From Avichristensenella sp031550535 (GTDB lineage Bacteria > Bacillota > Clostridia > Christensenellales > Aristaeellaceae), in the NCBI GenBank assembly GCA_031550535.1, contig JAVBOM010000038.1, positions 1 to 64,000 of the forward strand: DNA of 64,000 nt, given 5' to 3'. The position numbers and the translations under genes are program-made. Below, piece after piece: positions 26,241-34,707 of this stretch. The notes under the pieces were generated by a model. That model made no database searches, was not told where the DNA came from, and saw only the letters and a list, made by a program, of their open reading frames with translations. The stretch's first letter is position 1; each line of letters opens with the position of its first letter.

Positions 26241-26302
26241 ATGGCGGCGCGGATTCGGAAAATCGGGCACCGTCAAAGTGTTCTACTGGGATTCCGCATC
26301 TC
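26241..26302 (+). repeat. Two-hairpin repeat (type A, degenerate)
   Basis: GGCGGCGCGGATTCGGAAAA then TCGGGCACCGTCAAAGTG; the second hairpin is decayed (TTCTACTGGGATTCCGC). Confidence 0.6.
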
Positions 26303-26337
26303 TTGGCCGCGACCCTGCGGGAATGGGACGGAAATCC

Positions 26338-26366
26338 TTGGAAAACGCCCGGGTTTGTGCTATGAT
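26338..26366 (+). promoter_or_regulatory. Promoter of the 26431 gene
   Basis: TTGGAA (26338-26343), 17 bp, extended -10 TGCTATGAT (-10 at 26361-26366). Confidence 0.7.
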
Positions 26367-26430
26367 CGTCATGGCCTCGCGAAGGGGTTTACGCGGGCAT
26401 TTTTTCATCTACAGAAGCGGAGGGGTAACC

Positions 26431-27372
26431 ATGTGGGAAACCCTGGAGCGCGCGTTCGCGGCGCAAGGATTCGAGGCCCGCATTGTGCCGGCTGGTAGGC
26501 TGGACGATCTGAAGCGCGAGACGGCGGCGGTGGCCGCTGGGCCGTACAGCAACGGGCACGCGGAATACATCGCCAGACGGACGCTAACAATCGACGCCTC
26601 AGGCATTGGCTTTGCCGTACAATCGCTCGTCATCGTCGCGACGCCCAGCCGCGCGCGGACGGCCGTATTTGCCCTGGACGCCGGACAAGCCGCCGTGACG
26701 ATTCCGCCGACCTACGCGGACTACGACGAAATGGAAGCCATGGTGCTCCAAACAGCGCGCGACTGCCTCGCGCCGCTGGGCCGGCATGCCGAACAGGCGG
26801 ACCGGCTGCCCAAAAAGCTACTCGCGGCACGGAGCGGCCTTGCCGAATACGGGCGCAACAACATCTGCTACGTGGACGGGATTGGCAGCCACATGCACCT
26901 GTTCGCCCTGTTCACGGACATGCCTCCGGCCGGGGACGCGTGGCTTCCGCTCCGCTTTATGGACCAATGCGAGGGTTGCGGCGCGTGCGTGAGGGCGTGC
27001 CCCACGGGCGCGATTGACGCGAACGCGCCGGTGATCAACGCCGACCGCTGCCTGACAGCCTTCAACGAGGACGACGGAAGAACCCCTTTCCCGGACTGGA
27101 TGGACGCGTCCACCCATAACTGTCTGGTCGGCTGTATGCGCTGCCAGGCGTGTTGCCCCGCGAACGCCGGCCTGCCAAGCGCGGAGTCGTTTGATTTTTC
27201 GTTTGACAGGGCGGAAACGCAGATAATCCTGTCGCATGAAACCGGGGAAGCCTATCCGGAGGCCGTGGAGGAAAAAATCCGCGCCCTGGGCATCTGGAAT
27301 TACCGCGACGCGCTGCCCCGGAACCTTCTGGCGCTGATTTCCAAAGCCGCGTCGCCATCAAAGAGAGAGTAG
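26431..27372 (+). CDS. Double [4Fe-4S] cluster protein, QueG-like
   Basis: The product has 313 residues. It shows CEGCGACVRACPTGAI followed by CLVGCMRCQACCPANAGLPS, enough Cys for two [4Fe-4S] clusters, behind an N-terminal domain with KKLLAARSGLAEYGRNNICY. This arrangement is that of epoxyqueuosine reductase paralogues. Neither other queuosine genes nor a reductive-dehalogenase partner is nearby, so function is open. Alternative start sites are disfavoured because GGAGGGG precedes the ATG at 26431. Confidence 0.75.
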   Translation: MWETLERAFAAQGFEARIVPAGRLDDLKRETAAVAAGPYSNGHAEYIARRTLTIDASGIGFAVQSLVIVATPSRARTAVFALDAGQAAVTIPPTYADYDEMEAMVLQTARDCLAPLGRHAEQADRLPKKLLAARSGLAEYGRNNICYVDGIGSHMHLFALFTDMPPAGDAWLPLRFMDQCEGCGACVRACPTGAIDANAPVINADRCLTAFNEDDGRTPFPDWMDASTHNCLVGCMRCQACCPANAGLPSAESFDFSFDRAETQIILSHETGEAYPEAVEEKIRALGIWNYRDALPRNLLALISKAASPSKRE

Positions 27373-27379
27373 GGTTAGC

Positions 27380-28312
27380 ATGCCTTCAAGCAGAAGCCAG
27401 CGGGCGCTGAACATGATGCGGTCCCACCGGCGCTTTTTCCAGACCGTCAGCAGCCAGATGTTGGAGCTCGTTTCGCTGCCGGACGAGGGCGTCGCGGAGC
27501 TGAACGTATACGGCACCAAGGGGCGGCTGCTGGACGATTGCGCCGTGCCCGCGCTGCTCGTGCAGCCGCGCCGCGTCAGCACGCAGGACGCCGTGCTGCT
27601 GCACCTGCACGGCGGGGCGTCTGTGTCCGGCAACCTGCTGCAGGCGCGGATGGTCATCTCGCCCATCAGCGCGGAGGCGCGGTTGCAGGGTGTGACGTTC
27701 GCCTACCGCCTCGCGCCGGAACACCCGTATCCCGCGCAGCTAGAGGACGCGCTGTCCGTGTACCGCATGCTGCTCCGCAACGGCATCCGGCCCGAGCGCA
27801 TCGGCCTGGTGGGGGAGAGCGCGGGCGGAAACCTCGCCATCGCGCTGGCGCTGACGCTGCGCGAGCGGGGCGAAAAGCTGCCCGGCGCGCTATGCCTCCT
27901 GTCCCCGTGGACGGATCTGGCCCAGACCGGGGAGAGCTACCGCACGCTGAAAGAGGTGGACGCGACGCTGAACCCGGAGGAGTTGAGGCGATCGGCGCTG
28001 GGGTTCGTGGGCGGCGACGCGGAGAAGTTCAAGGACCCGCTGATTTCGCCCATCTACGCGGATTTCACGGGCTTTCCGCCCACGCAGATTCACGTGGGGG
28101 ACAGCGAATTGCTGCTGAGCGATTCCGAAATGCTGCTGACCGCCATGCGCCGTGACGGCGTGAGCGCCACCATGCTCCGCTGGGCGGGCATGCCGCACGT
28201 TTTCCAGGTGTATGGATTTGACGAGAGCCGCGCGTCCATCAAGACCATGGGCGACTTTTTGAGCAGTGCGCTGGCGTTCAGGAGAAGGGGGAACGTGCGG
28301 GCGCGGGCGTAG
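27380..28312 (+). CDS. Alpha/beta hydrolase of the hormone-sensitive-lipase family
   Basis: The 310-residue protein has the oxyanion HLHGGASVSG (about 74-83), the nucleophile elbow VGESAGGNLAIA (Ser about 145), SPWTDL, and IHVGDSELLLSDS and MPHVFQVY carrying the Asp and His of the triad. These are features of HSL-type carboxylesterases. Seven bp separate it from the upstream QueG-like gene. Confidence 0.88.
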   Translation: MPSSRSQRALNMMRSHRRFFQTVSSQMLELVSLPDEGVAELNVYGTKGRLLDDCAVPALLVQPRRVSTQDAVLLHLHGGASVSGNLLQARMVISPISAEARLQGVTFAYRLAPEHPYPAQLEDALSVYRMLLRNGIRPERIGLVGESAGGNLAIALALTLRERGEKLPGALCLLSPWTDLAQTGESYRTLKEVDATLNPEELRRSALGFVGGDAEKFKDPLISPIYADFTGFPPTQIHVGDSELLLSDSEMLLTAMRRDGVSATMLRWAGMPHVFQVYGFDESRASIKTMGDFLSSALAFRRRGNVRARA

Positions 28313-28356
28313 GGGGAGAGAGGGGAGGGAACGCGGGGACTCCGTCCCAGACCCTG

Positions 28357-28455
28357 CCAAAGGGGTAGTACCCCTTTGGAATCCCTTCATTTCGCCTCAC
28401 GGCGGGAAGGTTTATAGTATCAAGAAACCCGATGGTACTATGCTTATCTTGATAC
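28357..28455. other. Two hairpins between convergent genes
   Basis: CCAAAGGGG/CCCCTTTGG (28357-28379) and GTATCAAGA/TCTTGATAC (28417-28455) are perfect inverted repeats in the gap 28313-28481. They may serve as terminators for the convergent genes, but neither has a clear T-tract. Confidence 0.4.
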
Positions 28456-28481
28456 GACGCCGCATTGAAAGGTCCGCGTGG

Positions 28482-28730
28482 CTATCCTCGCTTGCCCTGC
28501 TTCTCATTCCCGTGCTTAAAATGCCCCGTGGCCTTCGCCATGACGAGCTGGGCGTCTTTGCCTTCCAAGCCTTCAATGCTCGCGATGAAATCAGCGGCCT
28601 TGTTTCCGCTCAGGGCCGTCACCTGCGTTCCGTGCCACGCGATAAACACCTTCTTGTCCTTCGTGACGCGCCAGGTGAACACTTCCTCGTCCAGGCGGCC
28701 TCTTTGGTCGATGGGGGAAGCCATGGGCAT
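28482..28730 (-). CDS. Small protein of unknown function
   Basis: The product is 82 residues with pattern ...FTWRVTKDKKVFIAWHGTQV and a Lys-rich C-terminus. It looks like a compact alpha/beta protein. I do not recognise it. AAAGGAGCG precedes the ATG at 28730. The dispersed repeat at 28741-28803 begins about 10 bp upstream, so the gene is transcribed through it or from within it. Confidence 0.6.
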   Translation of the reverse strand: MPMASPIDQRGRLDEEVFTWRVTKDKKVFIAWHGTQVTALSGNKAADFIASIEGLEGKDAQLVMAKATGHFKHGNEKQGKRG

Positions 28731-28740
28731 CGCTCCTTTG

Positions 28741-28803
28741 AAGGCGGCGCAGATTTGGAAAATCGGGCGCCATGAGGGGATTTCGCAAGAAATCCCCTCC
28801 ACT
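28741..28803 (+). repeat. Two-hairpin repeat (type A)
   Basis: GGCGGCGCAGATTTGGAAAA then TCGGGCGCCATGAGGGGATTTC-GCAA-GAAATCCCCTCC, directly upstream of the 28730 gene. Confidence 0.85.
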
Positions 28804-28812
28804 CACATGCAA

Positions 28813-28846
28813 ACAAGGGACGGTTTTATCAACCGCCCCTTATTCT
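28813..28846 (-). terminator. Hairpin after the rubrerythrin gene
   Basis: On the minus strand AAGGGGCGGTT, GATAA, AACCGTCCCTT forms a stem with one mismatch; the trailing T-tract is weak. Confidence 0.5.
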
Positions 28847-28868
28847 TGTCTATCTGTGCCGTGCTTTA

Positions 28869-29411
28869 TCAGCCAAAATACCGCTTCAGCAGCCCGTCAA
28901 ACCCGCGCCCGTGACGCGCCTCGTCCTTGCACATCTCATGCACGCTGTCGTGGATGGCGTCCAGGTTCAGCTCCTTGGCGAGCGACGCGAGCTTCTTCTT
29001 GCCGTCGCAAGCGCCGTACTCGGCGTCCGCGCGCATTTCCAGGTTCTTCTTCGTGCTGTCGGTCAGCACCTCGCCCAGCATTTCCGCGAAACGGCTGGCG
29101 TGGTCCGCCTCCTCAAACGCGTAACGCTTGTACGCCTCGGCGATCTCAGGGTAGCCCTCGCGGTCCGCGACGCGGCTCATCGCCAGGTACATGCCGACCT
29201 CGGCGCACTCGCCGTTGAAGTTCTCGCGCAGGCCGCTGATGATGCGCTCGTCCACACCCTTGGCAACGCCGACCACATGCTCGTCCGCGTATTTTTTGTC
29301 GCCGGTCATTTCCTTAAATTTGGACGCGGGAGCCTTGCAGATGGGGCACTGCTCCGGCGGTGTTTCGCCCTCGTGTACGTAACCGCAAACCGTGCAAACC
29401 CATTTCTTCAT
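28869..29411 (-). CDS. Reverse rubrerythrin (N-terminal rubredoxin)
   Basis: The product has 180 residues. The N-terminal rubredoxin CTVCGYVHEG...CPICKAP binds one iron, and the following four-helix ferritin-like domain carries the di-iron ligands (NFNGECAEVGMYL, AFEEADHASRFAEML, EMCKDEARHGRGF). Rubredoxin first is the arrangement of clostridial reverse rubrerythrins, which reduce peroxide and oxygen using NADH via partner proteins. GAAGGAGGATATCACC precedes the ATG. It fits a strict anaerobe. Confidence 0.9.
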   Translation of the reverse strand: MKKWVCTVCGYVHEGETPPEQCPICKAPASKFKEMTGDKKYADEHVVGVAKGVDERIISGLRENFNGECAEVGMYLAMSRVADREGYPEIAEAYKRYAFEEADHASRFAEMLGEVLTDSTKKNLEMRADAEYGACDGKKKLASLAKELNLDAIHDSVHEMCKDEARHGRGFDGLLKRYFG

Positions 29412-29469
29412 GGTGATATCCTCCTTCTGCTTGCTTGTTCTTTGTTGGATATCTTGTATATACCCGCCG

Positions 29470-30951
29470 CTACGCCGACTGAAACGCGTTTCGCAAAGTA
29501 TTTTGCATTTCGTCCGGTTTGCACGTTTCCGTGTGCAGCACGGGCATGGATTCCAGCGCCGCGATCTGTTCGGGCACGGGCTGGCCTGTGAAGCGCGCCA
29601 GCGAGCGGCAGCAGGCGAAGTCGTCCGGCTCCAGCACATCCAGCGCCTTGGCCACCGCGTGGCCGAACTTGAAGGGGCTGGCGGTAGCGACCACGACGGC
29701 GGGCGTGCGGTCGCCTGTCTGCTGGCGATACCGGTTGAGCATCGCCATCGCGACGGCGGTGTGCGGGTCAATCAGCACGTTTGTCTTGCTGAACGTGCGG
29801 CGGATGGTGTCCAGCGTCTCCGCCTCCGCCACCCAGCCGCCGACCATGGCGCTGTGCAGCTCGGCCAGCAGGGCCGGCTTAATATTGTAGTGGCCGGTGC
29901 GCTGCAGCGCGTCCATCCAGCGGTTCACCTGCTCCGCGTCCCGGCCGGCCAGCTCAAAGAGATACCGTTCGAGGTTGGAGGAGATCAGGATGTCCATGGA
30001 GGGCGAGCTGGTCTTGTAGAACGGGCGGTTGACATCGTAAATGCCGCTCTGCATGAAATCGGCCAGCACGCGGTTGGCATTGGAGGCGCAGATGAGCTTG
30101 TCCACCGGCAGGCCCATCGCCTTCGCGTATGACGCGGCGAGGATGTTGCCAAAGTTGCCGGTGGGCACGACGAAATGAACCGGGTCGCCGAGCCTAATGG
30201 CCCCGCGCAGCACTAAATCCGCGTAGGCGGAGAAGTAGTACGCCACCTGCGGAACCAGGCGACCGTAGTTGATGCTGTTGGCGCTGGTGAGCATGCGGCC
30301 CTCGCCCGCCATCGCCATGGCGAACGCCGGGTCCGTGAAGATGCGCTTGACGCCCGTCTGCGCGTCGTCAAAGTTGCCCTCCACGGCGATGACGTGCGTG
30401 TTGCTGCCGCGTTGCGTCGCCATCTGCAGGTATTGCGCGCGGCTGACGCCACCCTTCGGATAAAAGACGGCGCACCGGGTGCCGGGTACATCCGCGAACC
30501 CCTCCAGCGCGGCTTTGCCGGTGTCGCCGGATGTGGCGACCAGGATGCAGATTTCCTGCCCCGCGCCGTTTTTTTGCGCCGACAGGGCCAGCAGGTGGGG
30601 TAGAATTTGCAGCGCCATGTCCTTGAAGGCCAGCGTCGGGCCGTGGAACAGCTCCAGCAGGTGCGTGTTGCCGTTTAGCGTCCTGACCGGCGCGGGGTCG
30701 CTCCGCTCAAACCGGTCGCCGTATGCCGACGCGGTGGCCCGCGATACTTCCTCGGGCGTGAAATCGGAAAGCAGCGGCGTTAAAATGCGCGCCGCGCGGG
30801 CCGCGTACGGAAGCGTGCGCAGGCTGTCGATTTCCTCCAGGGACAGGCGGGGAAAAGCGTCGGGCGCGTACAGACCACCGTCCGGCGCGATGCCGGTGAG
30901 GATCGCGCGCGAGGCGGTGACGGCCGCGCCGCCACGGGTGCTTACCAACAT
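29470..30951 (-). CDS. thrC: Threonine synthase
   Basis: The 493-residue PLP enzyme converts O-phosphohomoserine to threonine. It has STRGG at the start, FHGPTLAFKDMALQ with the PLP lysine (near residue 110), VATSGDTGKAAL for the phosphate-binding loop and ANSINYGRLVPQ. The length and order match the longer (yeast/E. coli-type) ThrC class. TTAGGAGCG precedes the ATG. It follows the small P-loop gene by 34 bp. Confidence 0.93.
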   Translation of the reverse strand: MLVSTRGGAAVTASRAILTGIAPDGGLYAPDAFPRLSLEEIDSLRTLPYAARAARILTPLLSDFTPEEVSRATASAYGDRFERSDPAPVRTLNGNTHLLELFHGPTLAFKDMALQILPHLLALSAQKNGAGQEICILVATSGDTGKAALEGFADVPGTRCAVFYPKGGVSRAQYLQMATQRGSNTHVIAVEGNFDDAQTGVKRIFTDPAFAMAMAGEGRMLTSANSINYGRLVPQVAYYFSAYADLVLRGAIRLGDPVHFVVPTGNFGNILAASYAKAMGLPVDKLICASNANRVLADFMQSGIYDVNRPFYKTSSPSMDILISSNLERYLFELAGRDAEQVNRWMDALQRTGHYNIKPALLAELHSAMVGGWVAEAETLDTIRRTFSKTNVLIDPHTAVAMAMLNRYRQQTGDRTPAVVVATASPFKFGHAVAKALDVLEPDDFACCRSLARFTGQPVPEQIAALESMPVLHTETCKPDEMQNTLRNAFQSA

Positions 30952-30985
30952 ATTGAACGCTCCTAAGCTCTCGTATTGCGCAGGC

Positions 30986-31396
30986 TTAAATCACATACTG
31001 TTGGAGGTATTCCGGCGCGGTGCCGGCGTCCCCGTTGCAACTGATGACGAAACGGACGTTGTTGCGGTTGCTGACGGCCTTCAGCCGGTCAAACAGCCAT
31101 TCCAGGCTCGCGATGTCCTCGCGCACCAGCTTCAGGAACGCGTCCACAAACACGAGGCGGACATCAAAATTTTGCGCCAGGAGCCCGCATACGAACCCGA
31201 TGAACATTTGCGCGTTGTGCACATCATATTCACCGGCGTTGATGAAACGGATCTCATGGCGCAGGTCAAACATATACCGGTTGTCATCGTCAATGAAGAG
31301 CACGTCACCCTTTTGCTCCTTGATGGAATCGTTCGCCATGTCCAGGAGCCGCTTGGTCTTTCCGGTGCCCTTCTTGCCGTAGATGACCTCGATCAT
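30986..31396 (-). CDS. Small P-loop ATPase
   Basis: The 136-residue protein begins MIEVIYGKKGTGKTKRLLDM, a Walker A motif, and has LVFVDAFLKL as a likely Walker B strand. There is no DNA-binding or membrane region. Such stand-alone ATPases occur widely in Clostridia without assigned function. AAAGGAG precedes the ATG. Confidence 0.75.
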   Translation of the reverse strand: MIEVIYGKKGTGKTKRLLDMANDSIKEQKGDVLFIDDDNRYMFDLRHEIRFINAGEYDVHNAQMFIGFVCGLLAQNFDVRLVFVDAFLKLVREDIASLEWLFDRLKAVSNRNNVRFVISCNGDAGTAPEYLQQYVI

Positions 31397-31427
31397 CAGA
31401 ACACCACTCCTTTACAAAATCTTCGTT

Positions 31428-31490
31428 GACGGCCGCGCTGATTCGAAAAATCGGGCGCCATAAGGGGATTTCGTCAGAAATCCCGTCCTC
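31428..31490 (+). repeat. Two-hairpin repeat (type A) in the leader of the P-loop gene
   Basis: GGCCGCGCTGATTCGAAAAA then TCGGGCGCCATAAGGGGATTTC-GTCA-GAAATCCC. It lies between a minus-strand -10 (31498-31503) and the ribosome site at about 31404. Confidence 0.85.
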
Positions 31491-31497
31491 TGGTCAT

Positions 31498-31503
31498 AGT
31501 ATA
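31498..31503 (-). promoter_or_regulatory. Putative -10 for the P-loop gene and thrC
   Basis: A minus-strand TATACT preceded by GCTG; the -35 (TGGTTT at 17 bp) is weak. The leader would be about 95 nt and contain the repeat. Confidence 0.45.
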
Positions 31504-31619
31504 CAGCAAATTGTGTAAAGAAACCAGCAAAAAGATTTTGTGGGCAATTGTCTGACTTTCCTGATTTTTTATGGGCGGGGAGCCGGGGAACTCGCGCGCG
31601 CGGATTTCGCGGCAGCGCC

Positions 31620-31648
31620 TTGACGCGTTTTCGCCCGAATGCTACAAT
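31620..31648 (+). promoter_or_regulatory. Promoter giving a leaderless radical SAM mRNA
   Basis: TTGACG (31620-31625), exactly 17 bp, TACAAT (31643-31648). The ATG at 31656 lies where transcription should begin, and there is no Shine-Dalgarno sequence. Confidence 0.7.
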
Positions 31649-31655
31649 TCACACC

Positions 31656-32774
31656 ATGGAAACGCTATCGCTGCTCATCAAGCCCGCGTCCGGCAACTGC
31701 AACATGCGCTGCCGGTATTGCTTCTACGCGGATGTCGTCTCCGCGCGCGAGACGCCGAACCGGGGCGTGATGACCCCGGAGACGCTGGAAACGCTCGTCC
31801 GCCGCGCCTTTGAGGAGGCGACGGCGCTTGTGTCGTTCGGCTTCCAGGGCGGGGAACCGATGCTGGCGGGGCTGGACTTCTTTCGCATGCTGATGGCGCT
31901 GGAAAAGCGGTACAACGCGCGCGGCATCCAGGTGATGAACGCCATACAGACAAACGGCACGCTGATTGACGCGGAGTGGGCGCGCTTTTTCGCCGAGAAT
32001 CGGTTTCTGGTCGGCCTGTCGATTGACGGGAGCCGCCAGACGCACGACGCGCTCCGCATGGACGCGAGGGGTGACGACACACACGCGCGGTGCCTGAAGG
32101 CGGCAAAGCTGCTGACGGACGCGGGGGCGGAGTTCAACATCCTTTCCGTGGTGACGAAAAACTTCGCGCTGCACCCGGAGAAGGCGTACCAGTTCTACAA
32201 GAAGAACGGGTTTCGGTATGTGCAGCTCATCCCGTGCCTGGACGAGCTGGGCGAGGAACCTGGCAGCCACCCGTACTCGCTGGACGCCGCGCGGTATGGC
32301 CGGTTCCTGTGCCGGTTTTTCGATCTGTGGTACGACGACTTCATCCGGGACGACTACACGTCCGTGCGCATGTTTGACAACTATGTGCGCATGCTGATGG
32401 GCGAGCCGCCGGAGAACTGCGGCATGGCGGGACAGTGCCAGGGCTACCCGGTGATCGAGGCGGACGGCACGGTCTACCCGTGCGACTTTTACGTGCTGGA
32501 CGAGTATATGCTCGGGAACGTGCGCGAGAACACCTTTTCAGACATGCTGTCCGGCAAGGTGGCGGAGCGGTTCATGGCCCCGTCGCGCGCCGCGCGGGAC
32601 GAGTGCCGCGCGTGCCCCTACGGGTTCATCTGCCGGGGCGGGTGCCGCCGGGACCGCGAGCCCACGGAAGGCGGCGCGCTGTCGTTAAACCGGTATTGCG
32701 AGGCGTATAAGGAATTCTTCGCGCACGCGCTGCCGAGGATGGCGGAGATTGCGAGGAGGATGGGACAGCGGTAA
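31656..32774 (+). CDS. Radical SAM/SPASM enzyme, anaerobic sulfatase-maturase-like
   Basis: The 372-residue protein has the radical SAM motif CNMRCRYCFYAD (Cys15, 19, 22), FGFQGGEPMLAGLDFF, and a C-terminal SPASM region with Cys at GQCQGYPVIEADGTVYPCDF and CRACPYGFICRGGCRRD. This matches anSME-type enzymes that convert Ser/Cys to formylglycine in sulfatases, or related peptide-modifying enzymes. No sulfatase is adjacent. The start is placed at 31656 because the promoter ends 7 bp before. Confidence 0.85.
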   Translation: METLSLLIKPASGNCNMRCRYCFYADVVSARETPNRGVMTPETLETLVRRAFEEATALVSFGFQGGEPMLAGLDFFRMLMALEKRYNARGIQVMNAIQTNGTLIDAEWARFFAENRFLVGLSIDGSRQTHDALRMDARGDDTHARCLKAAKLLTDAGAEFNILSVVTKNFALHPEKAYQFYKKNGFRYVQLIPCLDELGEEPGSHPYSLDAARYGRFLCRFFDLWYDDFIRDDYTSVRMFDNYVRMLMGEPPENCGMAGQCQGYPVIEADGTVYPCDFYVLDEYMLGNVRENTFSDMLSGKVAERFMAPSRAARDECRACPYGFICRGGCRRDREPTEGGALSLNRYCEAYKEFFAHALPRMAEIARRMGQR

Positions 32775-32791
32775 GAAAGGGAAACGATAGG

Positions 32792-33448
32792 ATGAAAAAG
32801 CGCCTAAAGCATATCATTGCCACAACGCTTCTTTGCGGCTTCTTTTTCACAAATACTTCCGCCGAGACTTCCCCAATCGAATCTGAAATTGTCCAAATTG
32901 GCGGAAATGCCAAAGGGATGGTAGAGCACTCCGTGTATTCGGATTATGACACCATGTACAGGCTTGCTGCCGCCCTTGGACGGCCTATAAGAAAGCTACC
33001 CAAAGAATGGGAGGGGTATCACATTATCGCGGTGATGCTTTCGTTGCGTCCTGATGATAATCCTCCCGTAATTCTCTGTCCCGATAGGGAACCGGATCGA
33101 ATCGAAACGGGCGCCGAGCGCGAGTTTTATTTATGGGATGTACCTGCCAAACCATATGTTCACGCGATTGGCCCAATACACGTATACTATGCCAAAGACA
33201 TGGATGACTTTTTCGTTGTCTCAATCACGCCCCGGGATTGGGCGCTTGATCCGGTTGAAGAACCCAATGGCATGCATTTGGTGGGGTTAAGTGACTTTGA
33301 CGCGTATGAGGCCGTCGATCAGAAGAATCCTGTCCGGGATGGTGAGGGTGGTGCGCGCAGGTATTTGGCCTACAAAGTACTGACCGACGACGAAAGTTTG
33401 AGCGAGCAAGATTTGAAAGGGTTTCTTCTCAGCCTTCCCTGGCATTGA
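32792..33448 (+). CDS. Secreted protein of unknown function
   Basis: The 218-residue product begins with a signal peptide (MKKRLKHIIATTLLCGFFF, cleavage probably after TSA). The mature part is acidic and shows no family I recognise. Base composition is clearly more AT-rich than in its neighbours, which suggests a different origin. GGGAAACGATAGG precedes the ATG. A type B repeat follows its stop. Confidence 0.65.
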   Translation: MKKRLKHIIATTLLCGFFFTNTSAETSPIESEIVQIGGNAKGMVEHSVYSDYDTMYRLAAALGRPIRKLPKEWEGYHIIAVMLSLRPDDNPPVILCPDREPDRIETGAEREFYLWDVPAKPYVHAIGPIHVYYAKDMDDFFVVSITPRDWALDPVEEPNGMHLVGLSDFDAYEAVDQKNPVRDGEGGARRYLAYKVLTDDESLSEQDLKGFLLSLPWH

Positions 33449-33466
33449 GTTTCTGGCATTGCGGAA

Positions 33467-33521
33467 GGCCCGGAACTGAAGATTCCGGGCCTTGAAAAGG
33501 ATTTCGCGGCAATCCCATGCC
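33467..33521 (+). repeat. Two-hairpin repeat (type B) between convergent genes
   Basis: GGCCCGGAACTGAAGATTCC then GGGCCTTGAAAAGGATTTCGCGGCAATCCC. It closely resembles the copy inside pepF. Confidence 0.8.
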
Positions 33522-33522
33522 G

Positions 33523-34707
33523 TTACACCCCCATCTCCCCCTTGACCTCCGCAAAGCACCGCACCGCGAAATCCAGGTCCTCCCGCGTGTGCGCGGCACT
33601 GACCTGTGTGCGGATGCGCGCCTTGCCCATCGGCACCACAGGGTACGAGAAGCCGATCACGTACACGCCCTTGTCCAGCATTTTGGCGGCGAAATCCTGC
33701 GCCACGCGCGCGTCGTACAGCATCACGGGGATGATCGGATGCTCGCCGTCCGGCACGTCAAACCCAGCGTTCCGGAGCTTCGCGCGGAAATACTGTGTGT
33801 TGTCCATCAGCCGGTCGCGCAGCGCCGTGCTCTCCTCCAGCATGTCCAAAACGCCCAGCGTGGCCGCGCAGATGGCGGGCGCGACCGTGTTGGAGAACAG
33901 ATACGGCCGGGAACGCTGCCGCAGCAGGTCCACGATCTCATGGCTCGCGGCGGTGTACCCGCCGGACGCGCCGCCCATCGCCTTGCCGAATGTGCCGGTC
34001 AGGATGTCCACGCGATCCATGACGCCGCAGTGCTCCGGCGTGCCGCGCCCGTGCGTGCCCATGAAGCCGACGGCATGGCTGTCGTCCACCATCACCAGCG
34101 CGCCGTACTCCTCGGCCAAGTCGCAGATGGCGGGCAGGTTCGCGACCGTGCCGTCCATGGAAAAGACGCCGTCCGTCGCGATCATCCGGATGCGGCAGTC
34201 CTTCGCCGCCTCAAGCTGCGCGCGCAGATCGGCCATGTCGCTGTTCTTGTAGCGCAGGCGCTTCGCGCGGCTGAGGCGGATGCCGTCGATGATGGACGCG
34301 TGGTTCAGCTCGTCCGAAATCACCGCGTCCTCCGCGCCGAGCAACGTTTCAAACAGGCCGCCGTTCGCGTCAAAGCAAGACGAATACAGGATCGCGTCGT
34401 CCATGCGCAGGAAGGAGGCGAGCCGCTGCTCCAGCGCCTTGTGGATGCCCTGCGTGCCGCAGATGAACCGCACGCTCGACAGCCCAAAGCCCCAATGATC
34501 GTAGGATTCCTTCGCGCAGGCGATCAACGTAGGGTTATTCGACAAGCCGAGGTAGTTGTTGGCGCACATGTTCAGCACATCCCGGGCGACACCCGCGCCG
34601 ATGCGCGCGCCCTGGGGTGTGGAAAGGATGCGCTCGTCCTTTTTCGTCCCCGCCGCCTCGATCTCCCGTAGCTGCACCGCGTAGATCGCTAAGGCTTCCT
34701 TCTTCAT
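33523..34707 (-). CDS. kbl: Glycine C-acetyltransferase (2-amino-3-ketobutyrate CoA ligase)
   Basis: The 394-residue PLP enzyme splits 2-amino-3-oxobutyrate with CoA into glycine and acetyl-CoA. Signatures are NMCANNYLGLSNNP, FICGTQGIHKALEQ, DDSHAVGFMG and TGTFGKAMGGASGG, where the Lys holds PLP. Its ATG overlaps the tdh stop (ATGA) with GGAG upstream, so tdh and kbl form the two-step threonine-to-glycine pathway. Confidence 0.95.
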   Translation of the reverse strand: MKKEALAIYAVQLREIEAAGTKKDERILSTPQGARIGAGVARDVLNMCANNYLGLSNNPTLIACAKESYDHWGFGLSSVRFICGTQGIHKALEQRLASFLRMDDAILYSSCFDANGGLFETLLGAEDAVISDELNHASIIDGIRLSRAKRLRYKNSDMADLRAQLEAAKDCRIRMIATDGVFSMDGTVANLPAICDLAEEYGALVMVDDSHAVGFMGTHGRGTPEHCGVMDRVDILTGTFGKAMGGASGGYTAASHEIVDLLRQRSRPYLFSNTVAPAICAATLGVLDMLEESTALRDRLMDNTQYFRAKLRNAGFDVPDGEHPIIPVMLYDARVAQDFAAKMLDKGVYVIGFSYPVVPMGKARIRTQVSAAHTREDLDFAVRCFAEVKGEMGV

